Part shown: positions 25,880 to 33,434 of the stretch, piece by piece
Position numbering within the stretch: position 1 is the first letter of the stretch
How the letters are laid out: each line of letters opens with the position of its first letter
Origin: Dyadobacter psychrotolerans
GTDB taxonomy: Bacteria > Bacteroidota > Bacteroidia > Cytophagales > Spirosomataceae
Assembly (NCBI RefSeq): GCF_004349265.1
Contig: NZ_SMFL01000011.1
Location: 1 to 64,000, forward strand
DNA length: 64,000 bases
Direction: 5' to 3'
Notes under the pieces: model-generated
Told to the model about the DNA's origin: nothing
Databases searched by the model: none
The model's input: only the letters and a program-made list of their open reading frames with translations
Position numbers and translations under genes: made by a program

Positions 25880-27766
25880 ATGCAGCAAACATTTTTCTTT
25901 CAGGCCATGATTTATCTGGCGGCAGCTGTCATTATGGTGCCCATTGCCAAGCGTCTCGGACTTGGATCGGTATTGGGTTATCTGGTGGCCGGAATTATCA
26001 TCGGTCCTGCCTGCCTTAAATTTATCGGAACGGAAGGCCAGGACATCATGCACTTTGCAGAGTTTGGTGTTGTGATGATGCTTTTTGTGATCGGACTTGA
26101 ACTCGAACCTTCCCGTCTGTGGAGAATGCGCAAAAATATTGCTGGTTTGGGTGGCTTGCAGGTTGGACTTACCAGTATTGTTGTAGCCGGTTTGGCCATA
26201 TTATTTCAGGTTGGCTGGAAAGAAGCAATTGCTTTGGGAATGATCGTGGCGATGTCGTCGACCGCTATCGTAATGCAGACTTTAGATGAAAAAGGCTGGC
26301 TCAAAACAGTTGCCGGACAAAGTTCATTTGCAGTGCTTTTGTTTCAGGATCTGGCCATTATTCCTATGTTGGCCCTGTTTCCGTTACTGGCCGATCATCT
26401 GCCTGCCGGCGAAGCCCACGGAGCAAGTCATGAAACACTGGTAAGCGGACTTCCTGCCTGGATTCAGGCAATTGTTGTTTTATCTTCCGTGGCGGTTGTT
26501 ATTGTTACAGGTAAATATCTGCTGCGCCCGGTATTCCGGCTAATGGCTAAAACCGGTATGCGGGAGATGTTCACGGCTACGGCACTTTTGCTTGTGGTTG
26601 GTATTGCCGTTTTAATGACTTCTGTCGGATTAAGCCCGGCTTTGGGTGCATTTGTGGCTGGTGTGGTTTTGGCCAATAGTGAATACAGGCACGAGCTGGA
26701 AAGTTCGATTGATCCGTTTAAAGGGTTGTTGCTCGGATTGTTTTTCATCTCAGTCGGAACTTCGATAGATTTTCCGCTGATCATGTCTAAGCCACTCACA
26801 GTTTTAGGTTTGGTTACCGGATTTATGGTGATCAAAATGGCGGTTCTGTTTGGGTTGGGGAAAACCTTTGAAGTAAGAAATGCACAGAATTTTATTTTCA
26901 GTTTCGGGCTTTGCCAGATCGGCGAGTTTGCTTTTGTGCTGCTGAGTTTTTCGGCACAGCAAGGTGTTTTAACCAAAGAAACCACCGATACAATGATGGC
27001 CGTTGTGGCGATTAGCATGGCGCTAACTCCGCTCGTAATGATGCTGAATGAAAAGCTGATCCTGCCAGGACTGTGTTCCATGGCGGATGGAACGGAAGTT
27101 CAGAAGGTAAGTGATGTGGAAGAAGAGGATAATCCGGTAATCATTGCGGGATACGGGCATTTTGGAAATACCATCGGAAGGTTTTTGCGGGCTAATAATG
27201 TTACTGCAACGGTATTGGATAACGACAGCGATAATGTTGATTTTTTAAGGCGGATGGGTTTGAAAGTCTATTATGGTGATGCAACCCGTTATGAACTTCT
27301 CGAAATCGCCGGAGCCAATAAAGCGCAGATTATCATCATCGCGATCAGTGATGAGGAGAAAAGATTGGAAATGATTGAAACGATTAAAAAACATTTTCCG
27401 AATCTTTACATACTCGTGCGCTCAACCAACCGGAATGATGCTTACGACCTGATGAATGCCGGTATGATGCACATTTACCGCGAAACATTTGATACGAGTT
27501 TAAGAGTTGGGATTGATGCTTTGAAACTTCTTGGGCATCGTGCACATGAAGCGACGCGGTCAGCGAAAACATTTTTTATTCATGATGAAAGAACGTTAAA
27601 ACACCTTTCCAGTATCCGTAATGAGCAGGAATATGTAAATGCTGTCAGGGAACATATCGAGGAACTGGAACTCATCATGCAGGCAGACAGGGATGCAACG
27701 GATATTCGTTCGCTGGGAGGATGGGACAGGAAGGCGGAAGTGGAGGAAGGGGTTGAGAAGGGCTAA
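25880..27766 (+). CDS. Kef-type K+/H+ antiporter (CPA2 family) with RCK/TrkA-N domain
   Basis: A 628-residue membrane protein: about 12 hydrophobic segments (1-395) of the CPA2 exchanger fold, with VLGYLVAGIIIGP, FVIGLELEPSRLW and SSTAIVMQTLDEKG. A cytoplasmic TrkA-N/RCK domain follows (about 410-530, IIAGYGHFGNTIGRFL nucleotide-binding motif, LDND acidic end). Family members release K+ in exchange for H+ when electrophiles or oxidants threaten the cell. The KefF-like flavoprotein gene directly upstream supports this role. The C-terminal tail is charged, and the last codons run into a purine-rich tract. Confidence 0.9.
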   Translation: MQQTFFFQAMIYLAAAVIMVPIAKRLGLGSVLGYLVAGIIIGPACLKFIGTEGQDIMHFAEFGVVMMLFVIGLELEPSRLWRMRKNIAGLGGLQVGLTSIVVAGLAILFQVGWKEAIALGMIVAMSSTAIVMQTLDEKGWLKTVAGQSSFAVLLFQDLAIIPMLALFPLLADHLPAGEAHGASHETLVSGLPAWIQAIVVLSSVAVVIVTGKYLLRPVFRLMAKTGMREMFTATALLLVVGIAVLMTSVGLSPALGAFVAGVVLANSEYRHELESSIDPFKGLLLGLFFISVGTSIDFPLIMSKPLTVLGLVTGFMVIKMAVLFGLGKTFEVRNAQNFIFSFGLCQIGEFAFVLLSFSAQQGVLTKETTDTMMAVVAISMALTPLVMMLNEKLILPGLCSMADGTEVQKVSDVEEEDNPVIIAGYGHFGNTIGRFLRANNVTATVLDNDSDNVDFLRRMGLKVYYGDATRYELLEIAGANKAQIIIIAISDEEKRLEMIETIKKHFPNLYILVRSTNRNDAYDLMNAGMMHIYRETFDTSLRVGIDALKLLGHRAHEATRSAKTFFIHDERTLKHLSSIRNEQEYVNAVREHIEELELIMQADRDATDIRSLGGWDRKAEVEEGVEKG

Positions 27767-27812
27767 CGGAGGAAGAAGGAAAAGGAGAAGGAATGAAAGG
27801 AGGATGAGGGAA
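27725..27812 (+). repeat. Purine-rich tract at 3' end of antiporter gene
   Basis: The sequence is almost all A and G with repeated GGAAG/GGAGG/GAAGG words across the stop codon at 27766 and on to 27812. Similar purine-rich tracts directly follow the stop codons of two other genes (37980-38040 plus strand, 34225-34276 minus strand). It separates two convergent genes; no hairpin terminator is seen. Confidence 0.5.
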
Positions 27813-27815
27813 TAA

Positions 27816-29207
27816 TTAAATTTTTTCCTTTAAGCCAAAGACTGATACCGGTAACAAGATTCCTGTTAACATGCCTGTAAAACTAGCCAGTAGTCCATAT
27901 AATATGGGTGGATATGAAGTTTCTATTTTAAGGCAGAATAACCAGACAGCCAGCCCGGCGATCATCGAAAGAATACATCCTGTTTGATTTGATTTTTTCC
28001 AGTAAATTCCTGCTGCCAGGGGAATAAATAACGATACAAGACTGAAAGCAGACGATTCGGCAACGAGTTCAAAAATGCTTTCCCTTGTTGCAGCCATAGA
28101 AATACAAATGGCCGTGATCGCAAAAATGCTGATCCGGATGATTTTTAGGAGTTCTTTATCCGATAATTCAGGTCTGAAAAACTTCACTACATTTTCCGCA
28201 AGTACCGTGGCAGGTGCCATAATCGCACTGCTTGTCGTACTCAGAATAGCTGAAACCAACGCACCAAAAAACATAATCTGAAGCGGAATGCCCATGTGCT
28301 CAAGAACCATATTCGGGATGATCATCTGGCCATCTGTTCCGGTTTCATTCGGATAAAGATGATGACCGCAAAGTCCGATAAACAAGGGTAAAAGCGCAAT
28401 GGTCAGGTACATGAATGCAGAAAGCAGCGTTGCGTTAACAGATACATCGGCAGACTTTGCAGACATAACCCTCTGAAAAACATCCTGCTGCGGAATGGAG
28501 CCCAGCCCAATTGTTATCCATGCTGCGAAATAGGCGGCGTATTCCTTAAAATCGGGTTTTGGATAAAATCTAAAAAAATCTTTGGGCGCCGCTTCAATCA
28601 ACGGAGAAAATCCGCCTACTTTAAAATATAAAACCACGGCAACCACGAGCAAACCTATTATGATCATGATGGTTTGAAAAAAGTCGGTGATCGAAACGGA
28701 CCACATTCCTCCCCAGATGGTATATAAAACAACAACAGCAGAACTGAGCAGGATACACTCCGTCAGCGGCCAGCCAAGTACAACTTTTAACACAATTCCC
28801 ATTGCAAGCAATTGTGCGGCAATCCAGCTGAAATAGGATGGAATCAGTAAAACTGCAGATAACAGTTCTGCTTTCCTGCCAAAACGTATTCTGAAAAAAT
28901 CACAGAAAGTGATGATATTCATTTTATAAAACCTTCTTGCAAAGAACAATCCTACCAAAAAAAGGCAAAGTGAAGCGCCAAACGGGTCTTCAATCACACC
29001 CAGCAGACCGTGTTCCACGAATTCGGTGGGAGCGCCCATGATCGTTTCTGAGCCAAACCAGGTTGCGAATGTAACTGATGCGGCCAGGATCAAAGGCAGG
29101 CGTCTTCCTGCTAATACAAAGTCTGTTGTGGTAGAAATTCTTTTAGAAGCCCAAAGGCCAATTCCCAGGTTCAGCAGCAAATAAACGATGATGGAAAACG
29201 CGAGCAT
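27816..29207 (-). CDS. Sodium:solute symporter family (SSSF) transporter
   Basis: A 463-residue membrane protein of the SSS family, with about 13 hydrophobic segments and the early family motifs STTTDFVLAGRRLPLILAASVTFATWFGSETIMG (about 24-57). Family members use Na+ to import sugars, amino acids, carboxylates or vitamins. The sequence GLGSIPQQDVFQRVMSAKSA is typical of the core. The neighbours give no clue to substrate: a Kef antiporter converges from the left and an unrelated YG-rich lipoprotein gene lies upstream. Confidence 0.9.
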   Translation of the reverse strand: MLAFSIIVYLLLNLGIGLWASKRISTTTDFVLAGRRLPLILAASVTFATWFGSETIMGAPTEFVEHGLLGVIEDPFGASLCLFLVGLFFARRFYKMNIITFCDFFRIRFGRKAELLSAVLLIPSYFSWIAAQLLAMGIVLKVVLGWPLTECILLSSAVVVLYTIWGGMWSVSITDFFQTIMIIIGLLVVAVVLYFKVGGFSPLIEAAPKDFFRFYPKPDFKEYAAYFAAWITIGLGSIPQQDVFQRVMSAKSADVSVNATLLSAFMYLTIALLPLFIGLCGHHLYPNETGTDGQMIIPNMVLEHMGIPLQIMFFGALVSAILSTTSSAIMAPATVLAENVVKFFRPELSDKELLKIIRISIFAITAICISMAATRESIFELVAESSAFSLVSLFIPLAAGIYWKKSNQTGCILSMIAGLAVWLFCLKIETSYPPILYGLLASFTGMLTGILLPVSVFGLKEKI

Positions 29208-29342
29208 TCAGGAAGGAATGAGGTTGAAGGTTTGTGGTACAAACAAACGTTTCCCGGATTGATAAAACAAGCGTTTTATTCAAAAAAGAGCAGATAATTA
29301 GATACTTGCATAGTTCCGGCATAAAATTCACTTTTTAAACAT

Positions 29343-29383
29343 AAAAAACCCGGAACAATGAACTCACGGTCACTATTCCGGGG
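29343..29383 (-). terminator. Rho-independent terminator for YG-rich lipoprotein
   Basis: On the minus strand CCCCGGAATAGTGA and TCATTGTTCCGGG pair around CCGTGAGT, followed by TTTTTT. It lies about 20 bp after the stop of the gene at 29405-29713. Confidence 0.85.
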
Positions 29384-29404
29384 AAACTAAAAAACATTTA
29401 CAAC

Positions 29405-29713
29405 TTATCTTGGTCCACGTGATCTTTCATTGTGCCCGTATTGTCTGCTGCTGTTTTTCCTGTAACTACGAGCACTTCTTCTGTCATATCGGTTTGCATG
29501 TCCGTTGCTATGATAAACTCTTTTTGGCGGTGGGGTTGGCCTCACAACTATAACCCTTCTTGGCGGAGGCGGTGGCGGATAATGACGGTATCCGTATCCA
29601 TAACCATATCCGTTGTCGTAAACCGGACCGTGTGACCTATATGTACAAGATGAAATGCTTATTGCTGCAATGAGCACCCCAATAATCGCTATTCCTATTC
29701 TGTTGTTTCTCAT
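29405..29713 (-). CDS. Small Tyr/Gly- and Pro-rich lipoprotein of unknown function
   Basis: A 102-residue surface or periplasmic protein. The lipobox ends ISISSC (Cys23). After it come a GYGYGYGYRHY tract, six consecutive prolines, RRVIVVRPTPPPKRVYH and a very basic Arg/Ser/Asn C-terminal half. No enzymatic motif is visible; such low-complexity lipoproteins occur widely in Bacteroidota. It has its own terminator. Its upstream region is the unusual stretch with a DnaA-box palindrome and the phased GTC/GAC array, which may act on its promoter. Confidence 0.75.
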   Translation of the reverse strand: MRNNRIGIAIIGVLIAAISISSCTYRSHGPVYDNGYGYGYGYRHYPPPPPPRRVIVVRPTPPPKRVYHSNGHANRYDRRSARSYRKNSSRQYGHNERSRGPR

Positions 29714-29873
29714 GACTTAATTCGTTTTTGATATAACTAAAACGTCTGCCAGAGAAGATTAGTGCCCGGTAGTTTACTAACAAATGTTAATGGTAAAATA
29801 GTTATCAACAGCTTTTTGAAGGGTTAAAAGTGTGGTAAGGTGCTGTAAATGGACTAAATGTGAATTTATTAAC
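29714..29873. other. AT-rich region with DnaA-box-like 9-mers
   Basis: A non-coding stretch leading up to the perfect palindrome. It contains TTATCAACA (29802-29810) and TTATTAACA (29866-29874), each one base off the DnaA-box consensus TTATNCACA and both on the plus strand. No gene or hairpin is visible. Confidence 0.4.
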
Positions 29874-29904
29874 AAGTTATCCACAGGGTAGTTGTGGATA
29901 ACTT
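29874..29904. promoter_or_regulatory. Inverted pair of perfect DnaA boxes (12-bp palindrome)
   Basis: AAGTTATCCACA (29874-29885) and TGTGGATAACTT (29893-29904) are exact reverse complements separated by 7 bp (GGGTAGT). Each arm contains the strict DnaA box TTATCCACA (29877-29885 plus, 29893-29901 minus). No T-run follows, so it is not a typical terminator. DnaA binding is inferred from the consensus. It could belong to an origin, a DnaA-titration site, or a DnaA-regulated promoter. Confidence 0.6.
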
Positions 29905-29947
29905 TGTTGGTAAGTGGAAAAGTGGTTAATGGGAACTGGATTTTATA

Positions 29948-30125
29948 GTCGGGCATGGTCAGGGGTTGTCATTTGTGGTCAGTTACTGTCATGCATAGAC
30001 AGGATTAGTCAGAGGTTGTTATTTATAGTCAGGAATAGTCATTAAATGGTCAGGGGTTGTCGCTGATAGCAGGACAACCCCTGACTACCAGTGACAACCC
30101 CTGACAACAAATGACAATACTTGTC
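29948..30125. repeat. 10-bp-phased GTC/GAC array with central dyad
   Basis: GTC occurs at 29948, 29958, 29968, 29978, 29988, 30008, 30028, 30038, 30049 and 30059. The slots at 29998 and 30018 hold GAC and GTT, so the spacing is 10 bp for nine steps, then 11 and 10. After an 11-bp spacer the motif inverts to GAC at 30073, 30083, 30093, 30103 and 30113, again every 10 bp. GTCAGGGGTTGTC (30049-30061) and GACAACCCCTGAC (30073-30085) are a perfect 13-bp inverted repeat, with further copies at 29958-29970 (direct) and 30093-30105 (inverted). One helical turn per unit places all motifs on one DNA face. It lies between the Dabb stop and the DnaA palindrome. Confidence 0.8.
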
Positions 30126-30143
30126 ACTTCCTGATAATGTCAA

Positions 30144-30443
30144 TTATGCCTCCACGTCGTAGATAACCACCTTTTCCCAAAGATGGGCGCATTCTTCAAC
30201 GAATTTCTTGTGAAGCGGGTGAACCTGATAAACATCATGACCGGCTTCGTCAGCAAAAACGAGAATTTCGGCAAAGCTGTATGTAGCATCAATCACCGGG
30301 CGGCGGGTTGATGCCGGCGTTCCGATATAAACGGACTCGATAGATTCAATTGCTTCCAAAGATTTTATACCAGCCAAAAGTGCCTGCTGCGCTGCTTCGT
30401 TATCTTTTTCTTTAAGCCAAAAAAATACGTTATGTACGAACAT
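30144..30443 (-). CDS. Dabb-family (stress-responsive alpha/beta barrel) protein
   Basis: A 99-residue protein starting MFVHNVFFWLKEKDN, with SIESVYIGTPASTRRPVIDATYSFAEILVFADEAGHDVYQVHPLHKKFVEEC, the classic Dabb-domain pattern of a dimeric ferredoxin-like barrel. Full-length for the family. Family roles range from stress proteins to polyketide cyclases; the role here is unknown. It is about 100 bp downstream of a histidine-kinase gene on the same strand and directly precedes the phased GTC/GAC array. Confidence 0.88.
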   Translation of the reverse strand: MFVHNVFFWLKEKDNEAAQQALLAGIKSLEAIESIESVYIGTPASTRRPVIDATYSFAEILVFADEAGHDVYQVHPLHKKFVEECAHLWEKVVIYDVEA

Positions 30444-30542
30444 GTTTTATAAATTATTATGTGAGAATTAATAGTTGTTATTTACGGAGTTAATGTATTT
30501 ACAGGAGTTAAGAAGTTTGTCCGGATTGATTTTTACTTCATT

Positions 30543-31634
30543 TCAATCTATACCTTCCTGTACGGTTTGTTCCGGTAGCTCAGCCGGTGCATTATTTGTT
30601 ACTACTTTATCAAGTTTGAAAGAAAAAGTCGTTCCTTTATCCGGTTTCGACATAACGGCAATTTTTGTATCGTGGGCGTTAATAATGTGTTTTACAATTG
30701 CCAGGCCAAGTCCCGTGCCTCCGCGTTCCTTTGAACGGCTTTTATCCACGCGATAAAACCTTTCAAAAATGCGGTTTAAATGCTCCTGTGGTATTCCCGG
30801 ACCGTTATCACGAACAGAAACTTCCACCTGTTTTTTGCTTTCATTAAAATGCACGATCACTTTTCCGCCTTCATTCCCGTATTTAATCGCGTTTTCGATC
30901 AGGTTCAGCATTACCTGCTCAATACGATCCAGATCTGCATTTACCCAAACTTCTGAAAGATCATCCGGTTTTACTTTTAGTGTTACATTTCTGTCGGAAG
31001 CGATGTTTTCCAGCCTTTCAAAAATATTCATTGTCAACAGCCTGATATCAACCGGCATCAGGTTCATCTTAATGTCGCCCGTTTCCATTTGAGAAAGTAC
31101 AAGCAGATCCTTTACGAGTACATCCAGACTGTCCAGATTATTTGCCGCTTTTATTAAAAACCTTTCACGTACGTTTTCGTCATCCATTGCGCCGTCGAGC
31201 AGCGTGTGGATAAAGCCCTGTGCAGCAAAAATAGGTGTTTTGAATTCGTGAGAAACATCGGCCAGGAATTCCCTTCTGAATAATTCCAGCTTTTTAAGCT
31301 CGTCGATTTCCTTTTGTTTTTTGGTAACATATACAAAAATCTCATCATTGATCGTCTTCATCGGATTCGACTCGTGGATCAGTTTTTTCCTGGGAGTCAT
31401 GTTAAAATCCTTCATTTTGAGCTTATGTATCGTTCTGTACATCTTGTTTACTTCACGAAAAACAAGAATGTCTACCGTATACAAAACAAGAAAAAATGAA
31501 GTGATAAAGGCAGAAATTGAGGTAACGAAAAGCATGCTTCTTGTAGTCCCTTCCACAAAAGCTAAAAAGGTGGTTGTAAGCAGAGAAATAAGAAAAGCCA
31601 GAATAATGGCAATGAAACGGGGACTTAGGGACAT
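30543..31634 (-). CDS. PhoR-type sensor histidine kinase
   Basis: A 363-residue membrane kinase. Two N-terminal hydrophobic helices (about 8-28 and 35-55) have almost no periplasmic loop between them, so it probably senses the membrane or an intracellular partner. HisKA carries DVSHEFKTPIF, and the ATPase has NLIENAIKYGN, DNGPGI and GGTGLGLAIVKHI. No response-regulator gene is adjacent, so it is an orphan kinase by position. The ATG (complement 31632-31634) lies only 4 bp downstream of a perfect 13-copy 7-bp tandem repeat, which takes the place of any normal leader and ribosome-binding region. Expression may therefore depend on repeat number. Confidence 0.9.
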   Translation of the reverse strand: MSLSPRFIAIILAFLISLLTTTFLAFVEGTTRSMLFVTSISAFITSFFLVLYTVDILVFREVNKMYRTIHKLKMKDFNMTPRKKLIHESNPMKTINDEIFVYVTKKQKEIDELKKLELFRREFLADVSHEFKTPIFAAQGFIHTLLDGAMDDENVRERFLIKAANNLDSLDVLVKDLLVLSQMETGDIKMNLMPVDIRLLTMNIFERLENIASDRNVTLKVKPDDLSEVWVNADLDRIEQVMLNLIENAIKYGNEGGKVIVHFNESKKQVEVSVRDNGPGIPQEHLNRIFERFYRVDKSRSKERGGTGLGLAIVKHIINAHDTKIAVMSKPDKGTTFSFKLDKVVTNNAPAELPEQTVQEGID

Positions 31635-31638
31635 GGTG

Positions 31639-31729
31639 TATCGGCTATCGGCTATCGGCTATCGGCTATCGGCTATCGGCTATCGGCTATCGGCTATCGG
31701 CTATCGGCTATCGGCTATCGGCTATCGGC
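31639..31729. repeat. 13 perfect copies of the heptamer TATCGGC
   Basis: A flawless 91-bp tandem repeat of TATCGGC (GCCGATA on the minus strand) ends 4 bp upstream of the start codon of the histidine kinase at 30543-31634. On the minus strand TAG occurs in every frame, so the tract cannot be translated into the kinase. On the plus strand all frames are open and would read YRLSAIG repeats, a by-product of the repeat. Perfect identity suggests recent expansion or active slippage. Confidence 0.95.
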
Positions 31730-31831
31730 TAAAATAAATTAACCCATAAAGTTAAGAATCTGCTGGCAAGAAAGTGCGGTTTATTTCGCAGGATTTAAGT
31801 TTCTTAATATTATGGTAATATATAATGCTAA

Positions 31832-31869
31832 ATTAAAAAAGGAGAAAGCCATCATGACTTCCTCCTTCG
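31832..31869 (-). terminator. Rho-independent terminator for glutamate dehydrogenase
   Basis: On the minus strand AAGGAGGAAGTCATGATGGCTTTCTCCTT forms an interrupted stem followed by TTTT and AATTT, 25-60 bp after the dehydrogenase stop. Confidence 0.65.
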
Positions 31870-31892
31870 TAATCTTATCCTATCTACTAATT

Positions 31893-33167
31893 TTAAAATC
31901 CTCCGCGATATTTATAAGTGCTTGACACCTTGTCGATCGCAACGATGTAAGCCGCAATACGTAATGAAACCTTATATTTTAGCGAAGTTTCATATACCTT
32001 ATCAAATGAATCTTTCATTATCCGGTCTGTACGGCGGTTTACTCTTTCAAGTGTCCATTTGTAACCAATTCGGTTTTGTACCCATTCAAAATACGAAACG
32101 GTAACACCGCCGGCGTTGGCCAGAATATCAGGAACAACCATAATACCCTTATCATTGATAATATCGTCGGCCTTAAATGAAGTTGGTCCGTTTGCGCCTT
32201 CCACGATCATTTTAGCCTGTATGCTTTCCACATTTCTTCTCGTGATCACATCTTCTTTGGCAGCAGGAACAAGCACATCTACCGGAATGGTAAATATGTC
32301 ATCACCGGAAATCAGCTCAGCGCCGGTAAAGCCTTCCAGAGAACCCTTATTATTGTCACGATAAGCTACCGCGGCAGCAACGTCTATTCCTTTATCGTTG
32401 TAGTAAGCACCGGAAATATCGCTGATCGCATGAATAGCAACACCACGTTCTCTCAACAAAAGTGCTGCATGAGAACCCACGTTACCAAAACCCTGCACCA
32501 CAGCAGTTGCGCGGTAAGGGTTGATGCGCAGTTTTTCCATCCCTGCAAGTGCAGAAACCATTACGCCGCGACCTGTAGCTTCGGTACGTCCAAGTGAGCC
32601 GCCTAGTACCAGAGGTTTTCCGGTAACAACGGCAGGAACGGTCATGCCTTTTGATTTCGAATATTCATCCATCAGCCAGGCCATTTCGCGCGGGCCGGTA
32701 CCCATGTCAGGTGCGGGAATATCCTGGTCAGGACCAAAAACATCCAGCATGGCGGTTGTGTAGGCACGCATCAGCCTTTCTATTTCACCTGCAGACATTT
32801 CTCTCGGATTGCAGGCAACGCCTCCCTTTGCACCACCGTAAGGAATATCAACAACGGCGCATTTCCAGGTCATCCAGGCAGCGAGTGCACGTACTTCGTC
32901 CAGGTTAACGGCCGGATCAAAACGGATACCGCCTTTACTTGGCCCAAGAATGGTAGAGTGAATAACCCGGTAACCTTCAAAAGTTTTGATTTCACCCGAA
33001 TCCATCGTCACGGGTAAACCCACGATCACCTGTTTGCGGGGCACTTTCAAAATATGATACATTTCTTCCGAAATGCCGAGAAGTTCCACGGCTTTGTCAA
33101 ATCGCTGCATCATCGACTCCAGTGGATTCTCTTTATCCTTGATTGGAGCAGGTTCTATATATGACAT
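31893..33167 (-). CDS. Glu/Leu/Phe/Val dehydrogenase family, glutamate dehydrogenase
   Basis: A 424-residue hexameric-type dehydrogenase interconverting glutamate and 2-oxoglutarate with ammonia. Features: GPSKGGIRFDPAVNLDEVRALAAWMTWKCAVVDIPYGGAKGGV (catalytic Lys in the PYGGAKGG loop), PAPDMGTGPREMAWLMDEYSK, and the Rossmann segment VVQGFGNVGSHAALLL with a DISGAYY acidic end, suggesting NAD preference. EGANGPTS and ILANAGGVTVSYFEWVQN complete the family set. It is monocistronic, with its own terminator; the 267-bp upstream gap is AT-rich, with TACGTTTA on the minus strand near 33225, one base off a -7 box. Confidence 0.94.
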   Translation of the reverse strand: MSYIEPAPIKDKENPLESMMQRFDKAVELLGISEEMYHILKVPRKQVIVGLPVTMDSGEIKTFEGYRVIHSTILGPSKGGIRFDPAVNLDEVRALAAWMTWKCAVVDIPYGGAKGGVACNPREMSAGEIERLMRAYTTAMLDVFGPDQDIPAPDMGTGPREMAWLMDEYSKSKGMTVPAVVTGKPLVLGGSLGRTEATGRGVMVSALAGMEKLRINPYRATAVVQGFGNVGSHAALLLRERGVAIHAISDISGAYYNDKGIDVAAAVAYRDNNKGSLEGFTGAELISGDDIFTIPVDVLVPAAKEDVITRRNVESIQAKMIVEGANGPTSFKADDIINDKGIMVVPDILANAGGVTVSYFEWVQNRIGYKWTLERVNRRTDRIMKDSFDKVYETSLKYKVSLRIAAYIVAIDKVSSTYKYRGGF

Positions 33168-33434
33168 TTTGGTTTAATTTAAAATACTGATATTAAGTAT
33201 GTTAATGAATATAACTGTTTTGTAAACGTAAACTTACAGTATTTCATTTGATAAAAATAAAAAACCAGAATATCTTGAAATAGTATAAAAACCGAGGTTG
33301 CATAGATTGTTTCATACTACCGCAAATCCCTGAAATGATTCGATACTATTAAACCTGTTGCCCAAATTTATTATAAGATTTTCGGGTTATTTTAAAATGA
33401 TAAAAATTAGAAACTTTTGGATAAAAATTGATAA

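Noticed and set aside
26464..27081. Minus-strand open frame of 205 codons
   Set aside because: Antisense of the Kef antiporter's membrane region; no independent signals.
29948..30125. CRISPR-like array
   Set aside because: Units are 10 bp with inversion in the middle; no unique spacers of 25-40 bp and no cas genes.
29714..30143. Calling the region the chromosomal origin (oriC)
   Set aside because: Only two perfect DnaA boxes are present, the neighbouring genes are not typical origin neighbours, and gene orientation converges here, which fits a terminus better. Kept as a DnaA-box palindrome only.
31639..31729. CRISPR-like array
   Set aside because: Units are 7 bp, directly contiguous and without spacers; no cas genes.
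31321..31737. Plus-strand open frame ending in YRLSAIG heptapeptide repeats
   Set aside because: It is antisense to the histidine kinase, and its repeats are just the translation of the 7-bp DNA tandem; no start signal or family pattern.
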